Part shown: one piece after another, positions 48,988 to 62,395 of the stretch | How positions within the stretch are numbered: position 1 is the first letter of the stretch | Layout of the letters: each line of letters opens with the position of its first letter | Program-made: the position numbers and the translations under genes | NCBI GenBank assembly: GCA_026874595.1 | Contig: CM049311.1 | Location: 46,131,676 to 46,195,675, forward strand | From: Sipunculus nudus | Taxonomy: Eukaryota; Annelida; Sipuncula; Golfingiida; Sipunculidae | Direction: 5' to 3' | DNA: 64,000 nucleotides | Notes under the pieces: model-generated | Seen by the model: the letters and a program-made list of their open reading frames with translations, nothing else | Told to the model about the DNA's origin: nothing | Database searches by the model: none

Positions 48988-50255
48988 GGGTATATCTAGA
49001 TGTTGGACTGGCATGTGGGTAAATCTACATGCTTAATTGGCACGTGGTTAAATCTATATGCTGGACTCGTACGTGGGTACATCTACATGCTGGACTCGTA
49101 CGTGGGTATATCTATATGCTGGACTCGTACGTGGGTATATCTATATGCTGGACTCGTACGTGGGTATATCTATATGCTGGACTCGTACGTGGGTACATCT
49201 ACATGCTGGACTCGTACGTGGGTACATCTATAAGCTGGACTCGTACGTGGGTATATCTATATGCTGGACTCGTACGTGGGTATATCTATATGCTGGACTC
49301 GTACGTGGGTATATCTATATGCTGGACTCGTACGTGGGTACATCTACATGCTGGACTCGTACGTGGGTACATCTATAAGCTGGACTCGTAGGTGGGTATA
49401 TCTATATGCTGGACTCGTACGTGGGTATATCTATATGCTGGACTCGTACGTGGGTATATCTATATGCTGGACTCGTACGTGGGTACATCTACATGCTGGA
49501 CTCGTACGTGGGTATATCTATATGCTGGACTCGTACGTGGGTATATCTATATGCTGGACTCGTACGTGGGTATATCTATATGCTGGACTCGTAGGTGGGT
49601 ATATCTATATGCTGGACTCGTACGTGGGTATATCTATATGCTGGACTCGTACGTGGGTATATCTATATGCTGGACTCGTACGTGGGTATATCTATATGCT
49701 GGACTCGTACGTGGGTACATCTATAAGCTGGACTCGTAGGTGGGTATATCTATATGCTGGACTCGTAGGTGGGTATATCTATATGCTGGACTCGTACGTG
49801 GGTATATCTATATGCTGGACTCGTACGTGGGTATATCTATATGCTGGACTCGTACGTGGGTACATCTACATGCTGGACTCGTACGTGGGTACATCTATAA
49901 GCTGGACTCGTACGTGGGTATATCTATATGCTGGACTCGTAGGTGGGTATATCTATATGCTGGACTCGTACGTGGGTATATCTATATGCTGGACTCGTAC
50001 GTGGGTATATCTATATGCTGGACTCGTACGTGGGTACATCTATAAGCTGGACTCGTACGTGGGTACATCTACATGCTGGACTCGTAGGTGGGTATATCTA
50101 TATGCTGGACTCGTACGTGGTTACATCTACATGCTGGACTCGTAGTTGGTTATATTTTACTTCTGGACTCATACATAGGTATATCTGCATGTTGGACTCG
50201 TTCTTGGGTATATCAACGTGTTGGACTTGCACGTGGGTATATCTATATCCTGGAT
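48988..50255 (+). repeat. 29-bp minisatellite, 36 strictly periodic units plus degenerate edges
   Basis: Core unit TATATCTATATGCTGGACTC followed by GTACGTGGG. From 49070 to 50092 the word TACGTGGG or its variant TAGGTGGG recurs every 29 bp without a single indel: 30 and 6 copies by my count. Units differ at the start: A (TATATCTATATG), B (TACATCTACATG) and C (TACATCTATAAG). Edge units (before 49060 and after 50110) are diverged. Because 29 is not a multiple of 3, the peptide repeats every 87 nt; C and TAGG variants put stops in frame, so the ORFs of up to 294 codons are by-products. Confidence 0.97.
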
Positions 50256-50927
50256 GTATATCTTCTTGCTAAAGTTGCCAACAAAAAACCAAGGGAAAAC
50301 CAAGGTAAATTTGGTAAAAATGGGCACCACACCTTAACCTTTTGGGTCTATCTTTCCCACAATCTCTCCTTTAACAGATTTTTTTTCAGGAGGACTATAG
50401 ACCAACAAAGACGAAGAAGCAACAGCACTCTTCATTATTTTAGATGGTGATGTTATGTAGTGTGACCAGAAGAGGATCCCTCTGCTTTAGTTTACATGGC
50501 TTCATATAAAAAAGGGATGGTCGTCATTCATACTGACCTGTATCATTTGCATATTTGAATATGCAGAATGTTTGTGACATTCATTAGGACACTTCTTATT
50601 TGCATATTTCTGGTTCAATCCAGTATAAAAAAATTTACGTCAGAGGTCTGTTGTTGGCATTGAGATTTTATGGTTTTTTTTCTGCATAATTGCTCTCTAA
50701 AGTTTTGCTCTGCAACAGATAAAATTAAAATCAGCAATCTTTGATCTGAACCTACTGGCATAATGCAGTCATTCTCCATGTTCCTAAATGTTTCATTTAT
50801 CAAGACTGAGGGTATGACCCTATCCTTTGGCGCCACATTCTCACAAGGGCTGAAAGGTTCAAGTGGGAATATGGTATTGAAGACTAAGTCATGACATGTT
50901 ATTTCCCAAAACCGCAGTCAATAGATA
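50256..50927. other. Noncoding DNA between minisatellite and LINE
   Basis: No recognisable gene; a 73-codon minus-strand ORF has no family. Confidence 0.5.
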
Positions 50928-51419
50928 TTTTTTTTAACAAACATTTATTCAGACAGTACATATACAATACATGTATGAACAAAACATTACAACGTCAACA
51001 CACGTATCTAAGGCAAGAACAGCAAGATATATGTATGTCAAAATACAACAACAATGACAAAAACAAATAGCATCACAGTAAGCACATGGAGGAAAACAAA
51101 AACAAACAAAAAATGAAACCTAGTAATACCTCACATAAGTTTTGCCTTATTCACTGTTAAGTTATTATCTTTGTTTATAAAGAATCACACAAGTCTCGAC
51201 CTTACAAAAAGACATGTCAGTTAAAGGATAAAGTTAATTCATTTATATCATAACAGCCTAAATATAAATCTTTCCCATACCACCAGGATGAATTCTATGG
51301 TGAGTAATGTATTCATTCAAAGAGGTCCCTAGTTGATTCCATATATCTGCATATACATGCAAAAAGTCACGTGGGATGCTCATCAATATATATATGAATA
51401 TACACAAACATGCCCACAT

Positions 51420-51472
<53 letters not shown>

Positions 51473-54470
51473 TATAATATACATACACACATGTACGTAA
51501 TCCAGACTATAAATTAGAATTTAAAGACACCACCATTTTCATTAAGTACCTCCAGTTCTTCACTTTTTTCAAGCAATGTTTTTCTCAATCTCATAAATAT
51601 TCTTAGCTTTATTCAGTCCATCCTTTGCTCTTGTTTTCACTTCTTTACATCTACATGTATAAAAAAATATCTTTATTAAATTAGCAATATAAGATTTAGT
51701 ATATATTCTCTTACACCAAAAATCACAAGCCTTAAGTTTTATATTTTGTTTGGTCTCTTATTTTCTTGTTAATCCAACAGGCTAATTCAGACCAATATCC
51801 TTGAGTAATAAGACATTCCTTGCTATATATAAAACAAATTTGTCTATGATTCTCCTCATTCTTCACAGAAAGAACATGTCTCTTTATCTTTGACACCAAT
51901 TTTGAAAAAAGGTATTTGTGGTTAATATTCTATGTATCAAATTAAACTGAAATATCCTAAAGGTTGTAGATTGTGTAACCCTCACTCAATGCATAAAAGA
52001 GAGTTAAAGATATATTGTTTACAGTCATATTCAATAATTATGTCCCTTGTCCATTTTCTGAGTGTTCTTTCGGGATAAAGGTTTCACTAGTTCATTGTAC
52101 ACAACTTTTTTACATATTTCATTTTAAACAATTGGGAAAATTTTGCTTATATAACTTTCATCTTCATTTGCATGCAGTAACATTTCTTTCCAATCTATAG
52201 GAGTAGCCTCAAATAATCCTCTGTATTAAAAAAATTTGCTTTTTTAACTCTGAGGCTAAATTCTTCATTAAAAAAAGAAATCTCTTAATATCATCTTCTC
52301 CAGTTAATAAGTCTGTTAAGCAATAAATTCCTGCATCTATCCAGAGTTAAAAAAATAATGGTTTGTTATCCACCTGAACATGAGAATTCAACCAAATGAT
52401 TTTTCAAATTATTTGCCTCAGATTCAAATTTTCAATTTCTTGTTTCCATGAACTATTATCAGTCACCACTGTTTTTTTTTTTAATTTATCAAAAGGCCTG
52501 AGATTTTACAGAAATTCATGAAAACTATTAGTGCTTCTTAAACTGATGTCACATATGCCATGGTCAGAATTGTTTCATATTGTGCAAGTTTTTCTCCTGA
52601 CGTAACTTTTAATTTGATTACTATTCTTTATTATAATGCTTAACATGCACTCTGCACATAAAATAAACAGGAACGGAGAAAGAGGACATCCCTGGCTATC
52701 TCCTCTTGAAATAATAAAGTAATCGGTCACCCACCCAATGTATAGATGATACACCTGCTAATGTCATTATATACAGAATACTGCACCATTTTTAAATAAC
52801 AGAGCTTATGTTAAAATATTTCAAAGTTTGCTCTAGAAAGTTCCATTCAAATTTGTAATATGCTTTTTCAAAAGCTATTTTTATGAGTAGTCCATTCATT
52901 CTTGTTCTCTTTGTATGATAGATATTATTTAAAACCATGCTTATATTTTCTCCAATTTACCTGTTTTTAAGAATCCCATTTGGTTGTGGTGTATTATGTT
53001 TGGCAAAATCTTTTTCATTCTTGAAGCCAAAACCCCATTGATAATTTTGTAGTCAACATTCATCAAAGAGATAAGTGGCCAATTTCTGTATCATCCTTAC
53101 CTATTTTAGGGATCAAACTAATGACACCTTGTTTTTTGGAATATTGAGAGTTCAGCGTAGATATTACTTACTGCTTGCATGAAGTATTGTTTTAGTTGAA
53201 TCCAAAATATTTTAAAGAATTCGGCAGGTATACCATCATTCCCAGGTGTTTTGTTATTTTTTTAGACATCAAATCATTAGAGTTTATTAACATGTTTTGT
53301 TGTTCTGAAACTGTGTGCACTGGCTGTAACTGTGCTTGGAATTCTGTGATATTGTGTACATTTACTTTCGAAAGTTTTTTTTTTTATTACAGTTTCTTAT
53401 GAAAGTCTCTTGCTGTTTTTATTATTTCCCTTTGATTGTCTGACAATGACCCATCTGAAAGCCTAAGTTTGCGTATCTTTTTGTATTGCAGTTTCTTTTT
53501 TCCAAATTCAGAAAATATTTAGTGGACTTATCGCCTTGTTCGTTCCATCTTGATTTGCATCGGATTATGGCTACCTCTGTTTTCTCCTGTATCATCTTGT
53601 CTAATTTATCTTTAATATTTTGGTATACTGTGTCATTACTACCATTTAATTCTTTTAGTTTTTTTTTTTAATTTTCTTTCTAGTATAAATTTGTATTTCA
53701 TTTTTCTTCTTTCTTTCTTTCTCAATTCCAAATTTAATGCTTTCCCTTCTAATGTACTTTTTTATGGTTTCCATGAGGGATTTGTTCCTGGATTTTCAAC
53801 AACCGCATCTTTAATTGTTTTATATTCATAGTTTTTATGTGTCCTTTTTTAAATGATGTGTTTAATTTCAACAATCCAGGACCCTTTTTGTTAACTGAAG
53901 GTGGTTTGCCTAATCTTATTGCACTGTGATCAGATTTGAAATCCGGCAGGATGTCAGTATTCACGGAGTTATTTATTAAACCTCGTGATACCACAAAAAA
54001 ATTCAAGACAGCATTTTACTTGCTGTGGCTGTTCTCTTGACCAGGAATATAATTTTAATTCTGGGTTTTTAAACCTCCAAATGTCCACTTAATCAGCTTC
54101 TTCCATATAATTATGTATTACTTATTGACAAAGTTTGTTTGTTACATTTCGTCCTCCTCTCTTGTCTTTTACTAAGTACTGTAGTCCAGTCTCCTACAAG
54201 AATTCTATTATCATTAGGCAAGTTTTCTACTTTTTTTTAATATTTCATGAAAACATTCTGGTGTCTTTTTTTGGAGCATAAATAATAGCCAGTGTCATAC
54301 GCAAACCTGCAATATAGTACTGTCTTATATTATAAATCGACCTTTTACATCATGTCTTTTGTATGTGTTTAAGATGATTTTTCATTAATATTGCGACACC
54401 TCTCGAGTTGCTATTGCCAATAGATAATTTACAATAGCAACTGAAAGTCAAACGTGAAAATGTTGGACCA
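50928..54470 (-). mobile_element. 5'-truncated, inactive L1/Tx1-like LINE
   Basis: Minus-strand frames broken by many stops and shifts show LINE ORF2 parts in order. Endonuclease: SRGVAILMKNH (about 54415-54385), MTLAIIYAPKKD (about 54297-54262), FLVSRGLINN-like and TDILPDFKSDHSAIRL (about 53955-53915). Linker: KSRWNEQGDKSTKYFLNLEK (about 53560-53495). Reverse transcriptase: NKTPGNDGIPAEFFK-like (about 53265-53215), NQMGFLKTG, IAFEKAYYKFEWNFLEQTLK (about 52900-52830, where the expected Asp is replaced), RGDSQGCPLSPFLFILCAE (52707-52650) and a decayed YADD region near 52590. The 3' end has AATAAA and a short A-run on the minus strand (50949-50928). The N-terminal endonuclease is missing. Confidence 0.88.
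51421..51478. repeat. (CA)n(TA)n microsatellite within LINE 3' region
   Basis: Short CA run, then about 22 TA units. Confidence 0.88.
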
Positions 54471-56200
54471 GCTCGACTTGGGAATATTATAATAAATGTT
54501 AATCAGGCACATGGCCAGCTTCCTTGTCTGTGATTGTTTGTCTGAGTATAATAAATAAATATTTAGACTTATTAAAAAAAGACATTAGACTCACATACCT
54601 CAATGCCCTAACAGCCAGTCAAGGGCAAAGAAAACGCCATATGCCTGGTATAAAATCTGTGGTATTACCAGATATTATACCTTTAATTTAGAATTCCTTT
54701 CAATATCAATTCTGCCCTTGTCTGTCCCATGGATACTGCCCTCAGCATCTTCAGCGACTGATAAACATTCAATACAGATAGGATAGGATTAGCACTTTTC
54801 ATGCAGGACTCATTTACCAATATAAAGCATGATCTGTTATGTTTACTCTACAATCCAATAAAATTAGAAGAAAAAAAAACAACTAAAAGTGCATGGCATG
54901 AACCATCCTTATTTTTTTTTTTATTTGTTTGTACTTTTTTTTTATTTCGGGTTCTTACATGTTTTAATCAGTTGGAACATAGCTTAGGAGCTGCTCCTGC
55001 CAAGTTATCTCTCTGTTGTTTCTATTCATTGGAGGGTAAAATGGTCTGCAGAACATGTTCATTTTTACATTTTGTAATTTTGGTGGCAAAACATCACAGC
55101 TTGTCTGTAAAACTTTGATATATTGTATAAAATATATATATTTATGAATTATCATTTCAACAGCCACTTTTGTGTTTTTATATCAACACAGTTATAGCTA
55201 ATTTTATACTTGCAGTTGTAAACATGTTTCATCCTTGTCACGTCTATTCAGAGTACAGATATTGCATATTGTCAGTATTAAGCTTATGTCCAAAACTTAA
55301 AACAACAACTTTAAGCTTCACTGGTAGGATAGCAATTAGCATATTATTCCCTAGCCTGTAGCGCCATACATGCATGGGCCTTGTTCCATGGGGGAGGGGG
55401 ACATGGTCCCCCTCACTATTTAGAAAGCGGGCGGCCCAAATTATACCTTTTGCCCCCACTAACATTTTAGGGGAATAACATTCATTATGACTACAAGATA
55501 CATTTCTTCACATTTTCCACAATAATCCTCTAATTAATTATCTATCTCATATTGGAAAAGTTAGGATATAGTTCATTCAAATGTCCTCAGTTGTTTACCT
55601 TATATTCTGGTGTAAATAATAGTATATTATTTAATGTTTGTACATTGAGCTGGAATAAATAAATCTAAAAAATGACATGTATGAAAAAATGAGCAAAATT
55701 ACGTATTACTTTTGTATAACAAAAATATATACTCCGTAATGTATTTTAGGAGATTTTTCCTGTTTGTCATAATGGGACTGTACCTGGGGGGACTTGGATC
55801 AGAGGTGCTTCTTTCAGGGGGAGATGCTTTTGCTAGTATAGGGCGGGGGGGATTGCTACTGTCAGTACACTTTTAACCTGTTAATTCACAAATTCTCAGC
55901 AATATGACTACTTAAAAACACTTGAATTATTTTGTGAGACAGAAAATATTGTACTTCGTTCATGACTAAAGATTAAATATTAATTAAATTTTACAACCTT
56001 TAATCATGTTACGCATGAGCTTCATCTTATTCCTTGGTATATATTAGATTTACATGTAGGTGAATATTTCGAAACTTGATACTTTGTTGAGATATACTGA
56101 AAAACGCATGATTTTTATGAGGAGTTAGTGTGGCTCCATGCAAAACTTTGACATTCTTGGGAGTACTCACATTAAATATGATTCAAAGGAATAAACTTGT
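54471..56200. other. AT-rich noncoding DNA
   Basis: No gene recognised. It contains a perfect 9-bp stem hairpin (55394-55414) within a G/C-run-rich stretch of likely repeat origin. Confidence 0.5.
55394..55414. repeat. Perfect 9-bp hairpin with 3-nt loop
   Basis: GAGGGGGAC and GTCCCCCTC flank ATG. It is followed by CACTATTTAGAAAGCGGG and CCCCCACTAACATTTTAGGGG, which look like part of a dispersed repeat. Confidence 0.7.
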
Positions 56201-56261
56201 TTTGAAAACTTGGACAAATGATATTTCAGTTGATGTTTCATCATTGCAATTTTTCTCAAAC

Positions 56262-56719
56262 GAACATGTCTTTACCTTTTTAAGACATGTCGCAAAACAT
56301 GCTCCAACAATACTTGGAATCATGTTTTTATTGATTTCACGTTTCGAAAAGTGGGACAAATCACGTTTTTATTGGCCGGTGATAGAAACATGATAGATAG
56401 ACTATTGAAACATGCCCTGTTATTTTGTAAACATGTTTGAAACATGGTTTTCTGTAGTGAATTTCCTGAAAATTGTAAGACATGATACGAAACATGTATC
56501 AAAGCGTGACTTCATTCCAAAACATGTTTTGTCATGCGGAATAATGTTTTATTTAAAACGTAAAAACCAGGCTTAAATTGTTAAACATGTTTTATATAGA
56601 AATATGATTCGGTCTGCAATAAAGCATGCTTCATCAGAGAAAACGTGTACGAAACATAAGACATGTTTAACATATATTTCAATAACTGGGACAAATGATG
56701 TTTTACGTGAAACATGTTT
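56262..56719. repeat. Cluster of ACATGT palindromes matching p53-family half-sites
   Basis: Words fitting or nearly fitting RRRCATGYYY at 56262, 56283 (one mismatch), 56295, 56408, 56429, 56520, 56583, 56659 and 56710. GGACAAATGAT-like words (about 56213, 56691, and a variant at 56354) suggest the region is an old duplicated repeat. No coding signal. Confidence 0.6.
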
Positions 56720-56964
56720 CCAGTTTTACAGTTAGTTTTGTTCACTTTTAACGGTGTCATTTGTTCCTTACTCATTTGTTATTAAGACTTAATAACAAGG
56801 ACTATTTAGTCCGTTCTTATTGTTATTTGGTAACAATTTACCGGTGTGAATTTCTGACTTTTCATGCAGTATTTCCTACCCTGCCCGAACTCGTATGACT
56901 CAGTTTTCCCTTTTGACCAAGATTTCGTTTGAAGTGAACTATTGATTACATGTATTCAGACGTT

Positions 56965-57011
56965 AGAAAGAAAGAAAGAAAGAAAGAAAGAGAATGAAAG
57001 AAAGAAAGAAA
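56965..57011. repeat. (GAAA)n microsatellite
   Basis: About 11 GAAA units with one GAATGAAA interruption. Confidence 0.92.
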
Positions 57012-60000
57012 CTGCAAATACTGAAGTTTTATGGATTAATAAGAGGCCGCATAAATAAAGACGGGAGGGGAGCTGGTAGTCAGACGTAGTCACGTGTGTA
57101 ATAAGACGTTATAGCACTGGGAAGCTCCCATCACTACTCACCCTCAAGATATCATCGGCCGCGGTCTCTCTTTTAATCCCTATGTCAGGTGTTTTATTTG
57201 GGGAGGGCCCCTTTTACAGTTTTTAAATAATGATAGAGGAAATAGTAGAGTATGTGGGGAGGAGATAGTCAGATATAATCAGCCCGCGCCACGTAGTACC
57301 AGGTAATGACCGGTATACCATGTCGTTATCTGCCATCTAAAGTGTTGTGTTCGTTCCCGCTAGTATAAATGCCAGTTTGGCTTGGACTAGAGGGCAGATG
57401 CGCCCGGATTAAATTTCTAGGTGACCCATTGGTTTTCTGTGCCGCTGTCACATCGTGTAGCAGGCGACAAGTGGTAAATGCACAGCCGCATGTAAGTTCT
57501 CGTTCCTGGCGAGATGGCCAATGATGCGCGGGTTCGGTCCGCCATCTTGGTCTGTAAGTTACTTTTGGAACATGTTCTTACAAGTACGATGAATTGTGTG
57601 TGCTCAGCTCCTTGAGGCTGATCCGTGTTAGATAATAAACATACACAGAGCTTAGTCAGGTGACCGGGCCATTATAAGTGCTTAAAGTTAAAGCCATTTA
57701 TATCAGATGGGTAACATGGCACATTGAAATTATATAATTTGACCTATACGTGTTTTATCCTCCACTGCAGTATAACGAGTATAACGAAATGTGACTCGTT
57801 CATTCTGAAGATGTATTTTGTGCTACAAAGGTGGTTTCATTAGCAGTCCTTGGACTTGTATCCAAATGCCTAGGGATAACATTTTGCCGTTTGTGACAAA
57901 GATATCTATATAGTTCTGACTGATTCCAGTGTGGAAAGGTCTTGGACCCATTCGCTGGGCGCTCCCTAGGTGTATTACTATAATTCATATGTTTATGTTA
58001 TCTGTCAAACTGACTTTTTAAGTTATTGTTTTTAAATAGTTCCCTAAGAATCTCTCACTGCCTATGCATAATATTATAACCTGATTCCTATATTGGAGTG
58101 CGCTAGAAAGATCTGTTATTAATTATTTCAAATAAAAATGGAAAATGAATATAACTACACTGCAAGTAAAAAATACAAATATCTATGATTCTCTACAGGG
58201 GTAATACGCTGATATTTGCACCCATATTTTAATTAATTTCCTTTGGTAAAATATAACAGGCAGAAACCATTTGAGTAGCTGACCCTTTATAATTATGTTT
58301 CACTCAAAATGACAAAAATGATATTTATTGCAAAAGATAAAATTTTAAAACTTACACATCAGAGCGGAAACATTGAAGGTTCAGTTTGGAAAAAAAAATA
58401 AAATGGGGAATCCACCAAATAGTCAGCAATGGAGAGCTAAAGATAATGAGCCTTTTCAATTCATTACATATACATGAGCATACATGGTGACATGAATCCT
58501 AAACTACATAGCGCTTTCCGATGGAATAAGTGATAGATCTTTAGAGCCATTGTTTCAGGTTAGGGTACAACAAGTACAAGACTGTAATACAATGGACGGA
58601 GTGACACCTGTAGCTGGTGCCCCCCGGTGTCAGTACATCAGGGTATCTCTGGGAACCAGGTCTTATCCTTTCACATCATATGCGCTCATTACTCGCCCGC
58701 AACGCCCAGGCAAGCGAATTCTAAAGAGTATATTTGGTCTAACCATGTGAACAAAATGTTGTGAACTAAGGTGTTTGGTTTTCCGTGAGGCGTACAAAAG
58801 TGCGCTGCCGGCGTCAAAATGTGTCTTTAATTGGCACCGTTCATCTCTTTGGAAGGTCACGTTTCAATAGCCAATGTCTGTGCTTTACAAATTTTACTTT
58901 GCGACAAATTGGCATGATAAAATATCACTTATACACGTTGTCTGCGGAGGCATGTTTATCTGGCAAATACACCTCCATCGGAATGGTCTAAAATCCCCCT
59001 CCACCCTCAGCTACCGGTCAACCTAAACACTCGACCACTGATTGAACCGGCGGATGTCAACTAACTGCTCAAACAATCGATTTGTTGTTGAGGAATCAGG
59101 CACAGGTGGACGTATAGCAAAGGGCCGACCCATGATCAAACGCCCTGATCAGGGATATCATGTGCTAGAACAAACACGACTAATTTAGACAAATTATTTA
59201 TTTGACACTCAAAGGCATATTGTTGTACCACTTGAAATTATCAAACACGTCGAGTCAAGAGGAGCGGCAGTGTCATCTTAGTGTAGCAACATCTGATCGG
59301 ATACACCGGTATAATGGTCTCACAATAAAATTGACTCGGATCTCAACCGGCAGGATGTGTGGAGAAATCAGGCGCTCTCTGCATGGTTAAACATTCGGTG
59401 CCTGTGTTCTCTGTAACTGATTATGAGCATAAACATTGCATGATCAGGTGCTATACACACATATACACAGAAATGTTTATGTAAAAGCAGATGTTTACGT
59501 ATGTCAGAAGATGTAAACTTTACAATATCAAGACATTCCTGTAAACAGCTTCCAGATTAAAAGCCCACATCGTCCCCACCGCGCCATTGACATGTCAAAC
59601 TGCAGTCAATTAATGATTTACCCTGAAAGGACTGGGTGAGAGATTTGTAACCTGTTAAACCTTCCTCAAATCAGTTCTTAAGCGAGAAAGAATACAACAA
59701 GGTCTGATGTTATTTATAAAGTCTTAATATATATATATATATAATAATAATCTGAATTAAAAGATATGTAAAATGGTAAAACTTAGGCTGGACAGCATGT
59801 ATACGATAGATAATTTTTAATTATTTATTTTTTTTACCCTTTGCACACGATGATGACTCATGTATAATAAACCAAGCATGTTAATCATTGTGTCCAAGTC
59901 AAGTAGTGATCAGGTGTATTTGCTTGTGTATTATCTATTGTCATATACTGGCGTCACAACTCCCTTAACCAACACTTGCATTACTGCATGTTAATCCACG

Positions 60001-62261
60001 TATCCCAGACTTGAATGTATCGAAAATAGGTGCTGTCATGCAGTCAGAGAATTATATGCCCTGGTTTGTGGTAATTTTTATCATCACGTCTTAATCGTTT
60101 TATGTCAATTCAGAGAAATAAATAAATATCCGCTCTCAACACATTCAGACTATTTATTAACAGATATCATGCTTATTCTCAATTCTCATAACATTTCATA
60201 TATACCAACTTTTTTCGATGACCTCAACTGTATACCGAATTTCTTTCAATGAGTTTATTTGTAAGTACTTTCTTTCCCAGATTAACTATTGTTTAATGTC
60301 CAAGTTAATATAACCGTTATCGTGCTTCTATAAAAATGGATGTGTTCCTTGGTCTGTATCATATTAATTAAAACTGACATCGGAACCTTCAAGTATACCT
60401 TTATTAATGCTTCATATCCATTTGACTGTTTTCTGCAAAGAGCTGCTCCTCATACCATGTGCTTGGTGCCAGGCGGGTCACATTATATGTAATTGGACAT
60501 GGGGATAGCAAATCCTTTTAAAAAGAAGTAGACTCCACTTAAACATTGCTTTCTATGGCTATTTTCTGTAGGACGGAATTCGCGATATTTTTATTCAATA
60601 ACTTTTTAGTGGTACTTTTTATGCTGTGGTATATTTTATTTTTAAAGATATAATTTACTAAATAGGCAAATTAAGAAAACTATGCGTGCATGATCAGTTA
60701 GTAAAACATTCGTGCTGAGTTTCTTTCTTAAATTTGTAATCAAGAAATACCGCAACTGTCCCGTTGTTCAAAGACACATTTACTGCCCCACTTCAACATT
60801 TGCGTTAGGTTGAAGAGCACATAAATGTGAAGGAGATATTTTGCATTATTCTCCAATAAGCCTGATGAGTTACAGCGTGTAAGAGCTGTCATCACAGAGC
60901 TTACAATCAAAACAGAATCAGGGTGTCGTTAACAGGTGTGTTTATTGACTGCCAGGTGTGAGTGTGTTTGCCGGAAGATGGTGATGAGTGTAAGATGATG
61001 CGAGGAATGTCCATCCGCGCACATCAGATGCTTAGCGTGCTACGAGTCAGCTGCTGTAACTTTACTATGACTGAAATGAGAAATATAATCACAGCTATTG
61101 GGTTGCTTCCTCTCCGGTACCTGAGATAATTCTACGCCCCCACCAGATAACAACAGGTGCTACAGAAACACAGTTGAATTTTCGTGCGGATTACGGCTTT
61201 CCGACTGACCGGAATTTGGTGAATTTGTTTGACAGACTGACACTAAACCGTTGCTATGCGATCTGCTTTTGTCTAGCGTGGCACATGAAGCCTTTATCAT
61301 GTGCATTCCACTGGTTTCCTAATGATTCCGTTTCCCATTTAACTTATACAAAGTACCATATGGGGAAATGAAAATGGACCGGACAGAATGTCCTCTCCTC
61401 GGCCGCTAATCGGTGAAAACGCCTTTAGTATTGACATAACACCACGGGCGTAGGATCATTAACGCTCAGTCAAGAAGCACTCATTTGGACTGGAGGGTTT
61501 CGGGGGATTGGGTAACAGCGCCGTCACATGCGGGGTTCCCATGTGGTCCCGTCCACAATAGGTGAGGCCTCCCCCTGAGGCGACCTCCGGCTACCTCCAC
61601 AGCCTCACAGTGTGTTGGACGCACCCCTCATACAATACAGCGACGTGTTTCCTCACCTAACGTGCCAAAAGGGGGAGGAAAATGCTGCCTTGGGACTGGA
61701 ATTCTCTGGTGTCAGTTTCTTACAAAATTGATTCCATTAAAAGTGTGTTAAACACGCTCTGTTAGAAGATTTTAATGGACACTTTCACTATAATGATCTA
61801 CCTGTCTTGAGTTCAATAGAGAGACGCCCGGAAAGGATCGATATGCCTCGACAGATGTACACCTGAATGTGGCCGCATGCAAAACGTAATGATACCAAAC
61901 ACTACAGTAAAAACGAGAGTGATACTAATAAGAGTACTAAAGAGAAAAAAAACACAAGAAGAAATTAATAAAGATAGAAGGGAAGAAAAAGAAGAAGAGA
62001 ATAAAGAAAAATAACAATCATGCAAATATATATCAATTAAATATATTTATGATAACTTGAAATAATATAAATATTTTAAATATGCAGCATTGAAGCCTAC
62101 CCTTTATACCCTGAAATGCTCTGATTTCAACTTTCAGAGAAATAATAAAAAAATGCCGACTTAGCCCCGCTACCTACTTGAACCCCATGGGATATCACCC
62201 ATGCAATATAACAGTTTTCTGATATAAGATTTACGAGTTTAAAACATCTATTTGTATTAAT
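57012..62261. other. Noncoding DNA
   Basis: Mixed AT-rich DNA and GC-balanced islands (57.05-57.66, 58.55-59.4, 60.9-61.7 kb). ORFs of 60-70 codons show no family. A short (TA)n lies at 59728-59743. Confidence 0.45.
58375..58450 (+). repeat. Dispersed repeat, copy 2
   Basis: Shares GTTCAGTTTGG, GGGGAATCCACCAAATAG, TCAGCAATGGAGAGCTA and GATAATGA with 41563-41640. The similarity fades on both sides, so the whole unit may be longer and diverged. Confidence 0.65.
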
Positions 62262-62264
62262 TCA

Positions 62265-62395
62265 ATAAATATATACATATATATATATATACTTTTTTTA
62301 TTTTCAATATATAGATTAATATGTACATATATATATATGTATATATGTATATATATACATACATAATATATATATATATATATAGAAAAATATAT
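62265..62395. repeat. Interrupted (TA)n / (ATGTATAT)n tract
   Basis: Several TA blocks broken by ATGTATATATGT words. Confidence 0.85.

Noticed and set aside
49261-50145. 294-codon ORF over the minisatellite
   Set aside because: It is a by-product of the 29-bp unit: all three frames give the same peptide cycle, and unit variants place stops in each.
48988-50255. CRISPR-like array
   Set aside because: Units are directly adjacent with no unique spacers, and the host is an animal.
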